Counted from the first letter of the stretch, positions 1 through 4,755 are shown. The stretch is 6,151 nucleotides of DNA from Nitrososphaerota archaeon (GCA_027886785.1 JAPCJV010000122.1:1-6151), one strand, 5' to 3'. Numbers and translations: made by a program. The notes: generated from the letters alone by a model not told the origin.

Positions 1-1
1 C

Positions 2-601
2 TACCCCATCACGCTTACGGGCATGGGAGAAAGAGTACATCTCGCATCGAAGGATCTCGGCATCGAAACTGCGATTCAAGATGTTCTTAACGTAATCGAG
101 TTCAACGACCTGGAGCATTTCGTGCTGGTGGGCCACAGCTTTGCCGGAAAAGTCGTCGCAGCTGTGGCAGATCGTGCACCCGAGAAAGTGAAGCTTATTC
201 TGTATTTGGACGCATTCCGTCCCCAAAAGAAAGTCAGAGCCCCGCAAGGAAGTTTTGATCCTTCCGAATGGCGCGCTGAAGGTTGGGCAATCCCATTTTC
301 AAACGAAATCTTGGACACGATTGGAAAGGATGTTCGGGGGAAAGACCGTGAATGGATGCTCTCCAAGGGCACATCCTGGCCCAAAAAGTATGTTACCGAC
401 CCGGTGATTCTCTCGGAGAACTTTGACTCGCTGAAGAGTACGTACATATTTTGCACTGGAGATGGCGATCCGTTGGACGAGATCCTGCTGGGAAAGTGGG
501 GAAAACTAGATGGTCCCTATAGGGTGATTGAATCGGGACACTTCCCCATGGTAACAAAACCTAATGAGCTATTGGAAGACATTCTCATTTTGTCATCTTA
601 G
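2..601 (+). CDS. Alpha/beta hydrolase, 5' end cut off by the window edge
   Basis: Probable carboxylesterase-like alpha/beta hydrolase; substrate unknown. An ATG lies at 23, but the frame is open to the window edge and the preceding codons read YPITLTG, continuing into MGERVHL. This matches the conserved 'PTLTGxGERxHL' stretch of the EstC/plant-esterase-like branch, so the true start lies upstream and about 30-40 residues, including the oxyanion-hole strand, are missing. Counting from the ATG at 23, the nucleophile elbow is GHSFAG with Ser39 (codon 137-139), the acid is probably D147 or D149 in 'CTGDGDP', and the catalytic His is H173 in 'ESGHFPM'. The triad therefore appears complete. No signal peptide can be judged. 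It probably shares a transcript with the small acidic ORF 39 bases downstream. Family confidence is high; the reaction is not identified. Confidence 0.88.
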   Translation, partial: YPITLTGMGERVHLASKDLGIETAIQDVLNVIEFNDLEHFVLVGHSFAGKVVAAVADRAPEKVKLILYLDAFRPQKKVRAPQGSFDPSEWRAEGWAIPFSNEILDTIGKDVRGKDREWMLSKGTSWPKKYVTDPVILSENFDSLKSTYIFCTGDGDPLDEILLGKWGKLDGPYRVIESGHFPMVTKPNELLEDILILSS

Positions 602-624
602 ATCAATCCAGAATAACTAGAAAA

Positions 625-631
625 GAGGTGA
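625..631 (+). promoter_or_regulatory. Strong Shine-Dalgarno site of the acidic small ORF
   Basis: GAGGTGA is complementary over seven bases to the conserved archaeal 16S rRNA 3' end. It sits nine bases before the ATG at 641. It is the clearest ribosome binding site in the window and the main reason for accepting the short ORF behind it. Confidence 0.6.
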
Positions 632-640
632 GAACTTTCA

Positions 641-805
641 ATGGTAAAGAAAAGCAAGAAGAACCGCGAAGAAGAAGCTGAGGAGGAATTCGAAGAAAGC
701 TCTGAAGAAGAGTCTGAGGAAGAGTCAGAGCAGGAAGATCTGGAGGAAAAAGAGGAGGAGGGGACGTTCACTCGACCTGAACTATTCGGAGGCTTTTGCT
801 CTTGA
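641..805 (+). CDS. Small, extremely acidic hypothetical protein (54 aa)
   Basis: Fifty-four codons, ATG to TGA, of unrecognised function. Residues 1-9 are basic (MVKKSKKNR). Residues 10-40 are almost entirely Glu with scattered Ser, and the last 14 residues (GTFTRPELFGGFCS) are neutral, with aromatics, glycines and one Cys. I count 22 Glu and 1 Asp. The charge pattern (basic head, acidic low-complexity middle, hydrophobic tail) suggests an intrinsically disordered protein that binds a basic partner, or a histone- or nucleic-acid-associated protein. That is inference only. A strong Shine-Dalgarno site at 625-631 supports translation. It lies 39 bases after the hydrolase stop, so co-transcription is plausible, and it ends 14 bases before the stop of the convergent oxidoreductase gene. 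The purine-rich GAA/GAG composition could instead be low-complexity DNA. Confidence 0.55.
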   Translation: MVKKSKKNREEEAEEEFEESSEEESEEESEQEDLEEKEEEGTFTRPELFGGFCS

Positions 806-819
806 GATCTTCCTTCGTA

Positions 820-1872
820 CTATCTTTTGAATTCCTCTCGAAGATACGGAAGCACCTTCCGCCCTAGCAATTCGATTCCCTCCAGGTCCTGTTCCGCTCT
901 CCCGAATCCAAAGTTTATTCGATCCACCCCTTTGCCGCCATCGATCATTCTGGAGGATTTTTCTATGATGTCCTCGGGAGTACCCCAGAGTTTGAATGCG
1001 TTCACGGACTTTTCAGAGATCAGAGATCCCGCAAGGTTTGTGTCCTGTTTTGAAACGGCTTCTCTCACGGCGAGGATCTCCTCCTCGCTCACTCCGATGA
1101 ATTCCGTCATGGGTCTCAGGTACGGCAGGTACACCGCGCTTGCTTTCTTCGCAAGATCCATGGCCAGATTGCGATCTTCTGAGACAATGGTTCCCGGGAC
1201 GCAACCCACCTCGATTTCTCCCGGATCTCTGTGCGCGGAGGACGCGCCCGCTTCTACTTTTTTTCGCAGATGTTTGATATAGCTCGGGTCGGTGATGCTG
1301 CTAATCATCACCCCTGAAACTTCTTTCATTCGTCCCGCGAGTTCGCACGTTTTCGGGCCCCACGTGCCGATCCAGATCTTGGGCGGATTCTCAGGACGAT
1401 AGTTCCACCGGAAAGACGCGTCGTTCCTTGTTTTGAATATTCTGCCGTTGTAGGAGGCAAGTTTCCCATTCACCAAGTTGTAAATTATTTCGACCGCTTC
1501 TTTCGTGGCAGTGATTGGTCTGGGGGTGGCGATGTCAAACAGATCATGGAACGCGCCTCGCCCGAGCATGATGAAGGAGTCTCCGTCCATCTCCTCGTTC
1601 AGGCAGGCTAGATGTGTGGCTATGAGGGCGGGGTGCATGTGGTACGGATTCACCACCCCTGCTCCCAGCTGGATCCCGCTACCTCGCAGCTCGGGCGCTA
1701 CTGCGAAGAGAACCGGCCAGGCGGGCTTGAACAGCAAATCGTCGTACACCTGCAGCATGTCGAACCCGTATTGCTTTGCTAGACGCGCGCACTTGACGTA
1801 ATGATTCAGCGACTGGCTTGCTTGAAAGGCGAGCCCAAACTTGGGTTTTTTTCTTGAAGTCTCCGACCGCAG
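820..1872 (-). CDS. Luciferase-like (Mer-like, probably F420-dependent) oxidoreductase; start codon unclear
   Basis: Member of the bacterial luciferase-like monooxygenase superfamily, closest in feel to the methylenetetrahydromethanopterin reductase (Mer)-like branch, which uses coenzyme F420 in a TIM-barrel fold. Motifs that fit are 'QVYDDLLFKPAWP' near the N-terminus, 'GVVNPYHMHPALIA', 'LGRGAFHDLF', 'PKIWIGTWGPKTCELAG' and the C-terminal 'WGTPEDIIEK'. The substrate is unknown. The first ATG is at 1758, but the same frame upstream encodes a typical family N-terminus (KPKFGLAFQASQSL, then YGFD just before that ATG). The protein must therefore begin near 1845-1872, giving about 346-353 residues, a normal family length. 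The frame is open up to a stop at 1960-1962, yet it contains no ATG, GTG or TTG above 1758. The coordinate given uses CTG at 1870-1872 as a placeholder; ATT at 1897-1899 is another option. It converges on the acidic small ORF. Confidence 0.85.
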   Translation of the reverse strand: MRSETSRKKPKFGLAFQASQSLNHYVKCARLAKQYGFDMLQVYDDLLFKPAWPVLFAVAPELRGSGIQLGAGVVNPYHMHPALIATHLACLNEEMDGDSFIMLGRGAFHDLFDIATPRPITATKEAVEIIYNLVNGKLASYNGRIFKTRNDASFRWNYRPENPPKIWIGTWGPKTCELAGRMKEVSGVMISSITDPSYIKHLRKKVEAGASSAHRDPGEIEVGCVPGTIVSEDRNLAMDLAKKASAVYLPYLRPMTEFIGVSEEEILAVREAVSKQDTNLAGSLISEKSVNAFKLWGTPEDIIEKSSRMIDGGKGVDRINFGFGRAEQDLEGIELLGRKVLPYLREEFKR

Positions 1873-1996
1873 TCGGAGCTGTGACTTGGTGGAAGAAATG
1901 CGTACTGCAGAAGAATCGGTAAGTGAACTTAGGTCAGAACTATGGCTCGAGGCGCCAAACTAAAACACCAGTGTTCATCTCTACTCGAAGTCTCCG
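1853..1996. repeat. Pair of 13-base direct repeats (12/13 identical) flanking the Mer-like gene leader
   Basis: CTTGAAGTCTCCG at 1853-1865 recurs as CTCGAAGTCTCCG at 1984-1996, with ten consecutive identical bases and a 131-base period. The copies bracket the region between the strong TATA-like box and the conserved coding start of the Mer-like gene. The ends of the enclosed segment show no inverted repeats, so it is not an obvious transposon. A small insertion or duplication, or two sites for one regulator, are both possible. Confidence 0.4.
1861..1878. repeat. Hairpin with 7-bp perfect stem at the 5' end of the Mer-like gene
   Basis: CTCCGAC-CGCA-GTCGGAG is a perfect 7-bp inverted repeat with a four-base loop. 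On the minus strand it lies just before the codons for the conserved N-terminus of the Mer-like oxidoreductase, and the placeholder CTG codon falls at the edge of its loop. An RNA hairpin here could affect translation initiation. It has no run of U directly after it on either strand, so it does not look like a terminator. Confidence 0.5.
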
Positions 1997-2009
1997 TAAT
2001 TTTAGTGGA

Positions 2010-2019
2010 GATATAAATT
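2010..2019. promoter_or_regulatory. TATA-like box in the divergent spacer
   Basis: GATATAAATT on the plus strand reads AATTTATATC on the minus strand. The minus reading is close to the archaeal TTTATATA consensus and follows an A-rich tract (2033-2039). A transcript leaving on the minus strand would begin near 1988 and cover the leader of the Mer-like gene. On the plus strand it would begin near 2040, some 75 bases before the PHP gene. The near-symmetric core means direction cannot be decided from sequence; I favour the minus strand. Confidence 0.5.
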
Positions 2020-2115
2020 GATTGAACGCTTCTTTTTTTCTCGCAAGGATTCTCCTTATCCGGACTGCGATCTCTTCAAAAACGATTCCCCGAAAATCTA
2101 GTTGCGAAAAGCCCG

Positions 2116-2865
2116 TTGCACGCTGACAATCACAGCCACATTATTCTTGAGCAAATCGAGTCCATGGTCGCGGCGGCCAGGAAAAAAGTGGTCAACCGCC
2201 TCTCGATAACTGAACACATTTCACAGTTCAGTTTCTTCCGGGAGAAAGTTATTTTTGCGAGTACGCACGAAACGGGGAGAATGTTTTCCTCTTTTGAGGA
2301 ATATATTGCAGAATTTGCAAAGGTCTCGAAGGATAAGGCCGTTGCGGTGCGAAAAGGACTGGAAGTGGATTACATCGATGAGTACTCGAGGGAAATAGGG
2401 GCGCTCGTCTCCAAGAGAGACTGGGATTTTTTGCTGTGCTCGGTGCACGAGTTTCGTGGAATTGATGTCGAAAAATATGGTCTACCCCAGGACCAGAAGA
2501 GTTCTGCCGAGCGATGGGTCGAATATTTTGAAACTCAGAAGAAGGCGATCCAGAGCGATTTTGTTCCTTTTGCAGTGGTGACGCATCCAGTCCGACTGGG
2601 GGTCAGTACTCCCGTGTATCCTGAAAACATCCAGGAGATGCTCGCAAATCTAGCCTCGCTCGCACGAGATCGCGGAAAAGCACTGGAGCTCAATGGCAAA
2701 GACTTGGAAAGTTATCCCCATCTCGTCAGAAAGGTAGCTCAAGCCTGCAGTGATACGAAATGCAAAGTTAGCTACGGATCAGACTCGCATCGAGCTGGGG
2801 AAGTTTCTAGACAGTACGAACTAGCATCCAAGCTCATCCGCGAATTTGAATTAAAAGTCGTTTGA
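2116..2865 (+). CDS. PHP-domain phosphoesterase, HisJ-type histidinol-phosphatase-like
   Basis: Metal-dependent PHP-family phosphoesterase, 249 residues, resembling HisJ-type histidinol-phosphatases, which remove phosphate from L-histidinol phosphate in histidine synthesis. The metal-binding motifs are in family order: DNHSH (H6, H8), ITEH (H34), GLEVDY (E83), SVHEFRG (H111), VTHP (H157) and GSDSH (D223, H225). 'KGLEVDYIDEYSREI' and the following 'DWDFLLCSVHEF' are particularly HisJ-like. Translation is taken from TTG at 2116: the first metal motif starts three residues later, and no in-frame ATG, GTG or other TTG exists back to a stop at 2023-2025. No Shine-Dalgarno site precedes it. No other histidine gene is nearby, so a different phosphorylated substrate is possible. 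It converges tail to tail with the next gene at a distance of 5 bases. Confidence 0.85.
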   Translation: MHADNHSHIILEQIESMVAAARKKVVNRLSITEHISQFSFFREKVIFASTHETGRMFSSFEEYIAEFAKVSKDKAVAVRKGLEVDYIDEYSREIGALVSKRDWDFLLCSVHEFRGIDVEKYGLPQDQKSSAERWVEYFETQKKAIQSDFVPFAVVTHPVRLGVSTPVYPENIQEMLANLASLARDRGKALELNGKDLESYPHLVRKVAQACSDTKCKVSYGSDSHRAGEVSRQYELASKLIREFELKVV

Positions 2866-2870
2866 ATGGG

Positions 2871-3803
2871 CTATTTCTTGCGAAGCATCTTCGTCAAGAT
2901 ATCAATCACAATTTTATCTTGAGGATCGCTTACCTGAAAATAGAATTTATCCACGCCGGCCTTTTTCCTCGCAGCGATCTGAGAGGAAAATTCGTCGGGC
3001 GTTCCGCAGAAGGCGCCTCTTTCTCTTAAACCGGAAATCGCCTCGTCGACATTTTGATCCATTCCGTTTGCTTTCAGGAACTTGGAGATCCTCGAGCGAA
3101 GATCGCTTTCAGACTCCCCGAGATAGAAGGGCCCCATCTGAGAGAGGAGTACGTTTTTTCCCCGCGGAGTACTTTCGAGAATTTTTCGCGCCTTCTCCAC
3201 CCACTCATCTGAGGGATTGTACATGTTGAGCTCGTCTGCGAACTCTGCCGCCCATCGAATTATGCGGGAATCCCTCCCGCCAATTACGAGGTGGATTTTA
3301 GGATCCGGTCTGGGAAAACATTCGACATCAGCTGAAAAATACTTCCCCCGGAAGGACACATGCTTTCCTTCGGTGAGTGGTCTGAGGATTTGCAGAGCCT
3401 CATGAAACTCCTCCTTTCTCCGTTTCAGTTCTGGAAAAGGAATGCCGTATGCTTCGTACTCGGACTGGAACCATCCTGCCCCGACCGAGAGAATCAATCT
3501 CTTCCGCGAGAAGGAATGCAGCGTACATGCCATGTTGGCGAGAACGGCGGGATTGCGAAATCCGATGGGGGAAACCATCGGCCCAAATTTCACTCTTTCA
3601 GTGCGGGCTGCGATTGCCCCCAGAGTTACCCAGCATTCGGGAGAAGGGACATTCGATATCTTCGACGTGGAGAGAAGATGGTCAGATCTGAAAATGTACC
3701 CGTAGCCCGACTTTTCGGCGTAAGTAGCCCACTCCAGGATTTCGTCTACGCTCATCCCCTCCTGAGGTTCCAGCATCAAACCGCAATTTTCCATAAATGC
3801 CAT
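2871..3803 (-). CDS. Luciferase-like, probably F420-dependent oxidoreductase (second paralogue)
   Basis: A 310-residue TIM-barrel protein of the luciferase-like superfamily, probably reducing or oxidising an organic substrate with F420 (or FMN). Fitting features are 'ILEWATYAEKSGYGYIFRSDHLL' as separate blocks near residues 20-45, 'AARTERVKFGPMVSPIGFRNPAVLA', 'LILSVGAGWFQSEYEAYGIPFPE', the 'LRPLTEG...FRGKYF' stretch, 'KIHLVIGG' and 'FCGTPDEF'. It clearly belongs to a different branch from the Mer-like protein upstream, so the two are not a recent tandem duplication. ATG at 3803 is used; a second ATG at 3794, three codons later, is equally good because the conserved part starts at 'CGLMLEP'. 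A TATA-like box about 37 bases upstream predicts a leader of only about ten bases. The gene stands alone on its strand. Confidence 0.88.
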   Translation of the reverse strand: MAFMENCGLMLEPQEGMSVDEILEWATYAEKSGYGYIFRSDHLLSTSKISNVPSPECWVTLGAIAARTERVKFGPMVSPIGFRNPAVLANMACTLHSFSRKRLILSVGAGWFQSEYEAYGIPFPELKRRKEEFHEALQILRPLTEGKHVSFRGKYFSADVECFPRPDPKIHLVIGGRDSRIIRWAAEFADELNMYNPSDEWVEKARKILESTPRGKNVLLSQMGPFYLGESESDLRSRISKFLKANGMDQNVDEAISGLRERGAFCGTPDEFSSQIAARKKAGVDKFYFQVSDPQDKIVIDILTKMLRKK

Positions 3804-3835
3804 TTGAGATCCAAAGTTTCTCGTTTTGTGAACAA

Positions 3836-3843
3836 GATAAAAG
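3836..3843 (-). promoter_or_regulatory. TATA-like box for the second luciferase-family gene
   Basis: On the minus strand this reads CTTTTATC, centred about 37 bases before ATG 3803. With the usual archaeal distance, transcription would begin near 3813, leaving a very short 5' leader. The match to consensus is moderate. Confidence 0.4.
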
Positions 3844-3922
3844 GGATGTGGGATGCTCTGTCGCGGATGGGTTATACAGGGAATGGGCTACTTGGAGTGT
3901 GCTCTAAATTACATCACAGCTC

Positions 3923-4094
3923 GTTTCAAGCTGAACGGTACAAAAAATTGCACCGTTGCGCGATCGCGCAAGAAATGGCTACATATAGCAGGGATCTGGG
4001 AGCAATTGCATTTCTGTGTCTCTCAAGAAACATATTCCCTTGAAGGAGTTGCAGAGCTCTCTTCAAGCTGTTCCGGGCAGACTGAGCTTGAAAC
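3923..4094. repeat. 10-bp inverted repeat enclosing further stems (possible structured RNA)
   Basis: GTTTCAAGCT at 3923-3932 is the exact reverse complement of AGCTTGAAAC at 4085-4094. Inside lie AACGGT/ACCGTT (3934-3957), the 16-bp palindrome (3956-3971), a GCAATTGC palindrome (4002-4009), and CTTGAAG/CTTCAAG (4039-4045 with 4061-4067). Two segments have competing partners: 3929-3933 can pair with 3917-3921, and 4062-4069 can pair with 4085-4092. The pattern fits a folded RNA with alternative conformations, or clustered protein-binding sites. No RNA family was recognised. Confidence 0.4.
3956..3971. repeat. Perfect 16-bp palindrome
   Basis: TTGCGCGATCGCGCAA is identical on both strands. An 8-base half-site repeated with no spacer is expected by chance at well under one per cent in a region this size. 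It could be the binding site of a dimeric regulator or, in RNA, the arm of a stem. It overlaps by two bases the inverted repeat AACGGT/ACCGTT (3934-3939, 3952-3957). Confidence 0.75.
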
Positions 4095-4126
4095 AAATAG
4101 TTCACGAAATTCCTCCCCCCGCATGC

Positions 4127-4146
4127 GATCCCCTCCTAGGGGGGTC
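4127..4146. repeat. GC-rich inverted repeat
   Basis: GATCCCC-TCCTAG-GGGGGTC forms a 7-bp stem with one G-T pair and a six-base loop. It lies at the downstream end of the self-complementary cluster and 106 bases before the next gene. It lacks a following T tract, so termination is not supported. Confidence 0.45.
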
Positions 4147-4220
4147 CACCTAATTCCGGCGACCTATTCCATCATCGAGGACTCATAGTCGAAAAATAAT
4201 GTCTGTTCTGATCTCAAGAA

Positions 4221-4228
4221 CTATATCT
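4221..4228 (+). promoter_or_regulatory. TATA-like box giving a leaderless transcript
   Basis: CTATATCT is centred 27 bases before the ATG at 4252. At standard archaeal spacing, transcription would begin at or within a base or two of that ATG. This supports a leaderless mRNA and argues against the in-frame GTG at 4231, which lies upstream of the predicted start site. Confidence 0.55.
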
Positions 4229-4251
4229 TTGTGCGAAACTCGGGAAAAGAG

Positions 4252-4560
4252 ATGAAGCGCAACATCGTCTTCCTTGCGGCGATTATCCTCGTCGCGCTAG
4301 TGGTCACTGTCGTGGTGACAAACAGTCTGAGAACTCCGACGGTCACGAACTCTGATCTTGTTATCTGTGGGACGCAGATTGTATACGGCGGTTCTATAGT
4401 CTACTCCTCCAATGAGACCACCACGACGGTCTTCTCCGGAAATTTCTTTCCTGAGGAGACTGTAACTTCGACCTTTACGACCAATGTAACGTTCTCAGCC
4501 ACGCCGGGTTATTCAACCTCAATTTCTGATTTGGGAAAATGTACCTTCACGAAGACTTAG
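4252..4560 (+). CDS. Small membrane-anchored or secreted Ser/Thr-rich protein (102 aa)
   Basis: Unrecognised family. Residues 1-4 are basic and start MKRN, followed by an uninterrupted hydrophobic segment at about 5-22 (VFLAAIILVALVVTVVV). This is either a signal anchor or a cleavable signal peptide. The remaining 80 residues would lie outside the cell. They are rich in Thr, Ser and Val, predicted beta-like, with two cysteines (C39 in 'VICGT', C97 in 'GKCTF') that bracket the domain and could form a disulfide, and two N-glycosylation sequons (N54-E-T, N78-V-T), which archaea often use on surface proteins. ATG 4252 is chosen over the in-frame GTG 4231 because the TATA-like box lies 27 bases upstream of it. 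Its gene stands between two spacers and appears to be transcribed alone. Short secreted proteins of this type are common and poorly characterised in Thaumarchaeota-like genomes. Confidence 0.7.
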   Translation: MKRNIVFLAAIILVALVVTVVVTNSLRTPTVTNSDLVICGTQIVYGGSIVYSSNETTTTVFSGNFFPEETVTSTFTTNVTFSATPGYSTSISDLGKCTFTKT

Positions 4561-4570
4561 CGAGCCCCCG

Positions 4571-4580
4571 TTAGATCTAA
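4571..4580. repeat. 10-bp palindrome after the small membrane protein gene
   Basis: TTAGATCTAA is a perfect palindrome ten bases after the stop codon. It is short and may be chance. The rest of the 4561-4703 spacer contains no ORF or RNA gene that I can support. Confidence 0.3.
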
Positions 4581-4702
4581 TGGAAGGATGTTCTGGTCTC
4601 AGCAGAAGTTTTGACATTACATAATTCACTTTCTCTGAATGCCATAAATCAAAACAGAAATTCTTGAAATCTGTACCCGGACTCCTTACCCCCGGGGTTA
4701 GC

Positions 4703-4711
4703 AGATATATG
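4703..4711 (+). promoter_or_regulatory. TATA-like box of the V4R gene, with GC palindrome just upstream
   Basis: AGATATATG is centred about 26 bases before a predicted start site near 4734, leaving a leader of roughly 22 bases that contains a Shine-Dalgarno sequence. Immediately upstream, at 4689-4699, lies ACCCC-C-GGGGT, a compact dyad where archaeal transcription factors often bind. Confidence 0.5.
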
Positions 4712-4736
4712 ATAGTAGTTGGCTAAATCACTATCA
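4710..4736. promoter_or_regulatory. Operator-like inverted repeat over the V4R promoter
   Basis: TGATAGT (4710-4716) and ACTATCA (4730-4736) are perfect 7-bp arms separated by 13 bases, so their centres are 20 bases (two helical turns) apart. The repeat starts on the TATA-like box and ends at the predicted transcription start. A dimeric repressor bound here would block the promoter. The regulator is unknown. Confidence 0.5.
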
Positions 4737-4747
4737 CGCCCCGCTGC

Positions 4748-4752
4748 GGAGG
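4748..4752 (+). promoter_or_regulatory. Shine-Dalgarno site bearing on the V4R start codon
   Basis: GGAGG lies 3 bases before TTG 4756 and 12 bases before the in-frame TTG 4765. The first spacing is short and the second long, so the exact start of the V4R protein remains open by three codons. Confidence 0.45.
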
Positions 4753-4755
4753 ATT

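Larger units (their letters stand above)
3804..4251. other. 448-base intergenic region without a convincing gene, rich in inverted repeats
   Basis: An open frame runs from 3853 to 4188 on the plus strand, but its translation is rich in Cys, Trp and Arg, resembles no family I know, lacks a ribosome binding site and has no domain-like pattern, so I do not call it a gene. The minus strand is broken by stops. The region instead holds a cluster of self-complementary segments between 3917 and 4146 (listed separately). Its two ends carry promoters: the minus-strand box at 3836-3843 and the plus-strand box at 4221-4228. A weak TTATAC sequence at 3872-3877 could start a plus-strand transcript near 3900, just before the first stem. 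Confidence 0.6.

Noticed and set aside
827..1282. Plus-strand open frame of 151 codons
   Set aside because: Lies entirely antisense to the conserved Mer-like gene.
1846..1852. T7 run on the plus strand as a transcription terminator
   Set aside because: It is coding on the opposite strand (Lys-Lys of the conserved N-terminus) and no plus-strand gene ends just before it.
1841..1963. Plus-strand 40-codon frame (TTG 1841 or ATG 1898) with a weak GGTGG before the ATG
   Set aside because: Overlaps the conserved N-terminal codons of the Mer-like gene on the other strand and has no promoter; the helix-like tail may be chance.
2018..2101. Short TTG-started plus-strand frame of 27 codons before the PHP gene
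   Set aside because: It begins inside the TATA-like box, has no ribosome binding site and does not join the PHP reading frame.
3959..3966. GCGATCGC octamers (in the 16-bp palindrome and again at 5535-5542), as in the cyanobacterial HIP1 repeat
   Set aside because: Only two copies in the window, one inside a coding gene; no other cyanobacterial feature is present, while the promoters look archaeal.
3360..4043. Plus-strand open frame of 227 codons
   Set aside because: More than half lies antisense to the well-supported luciferase-family gene and the translation has no protein-like motif; it is a by-product of that gene's codon pattern.
3853..4188. Plus-strand open frame of 111 codons in the intergenic region
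   Set aside because: No ribosome binding site, unusual composition (many Cys, Trp, Arg and Ser), no recognisable motif, and it crosses the cluster of inverted repeats, which fits noncoding DNA better.
4613..4645. TTGACA-like bacterial -35 element in the spacer before the V4R gene
   Set aside because: No acceptable -10 partner, and an archaeal-type TATA box closer to the gene explains its promoter better.
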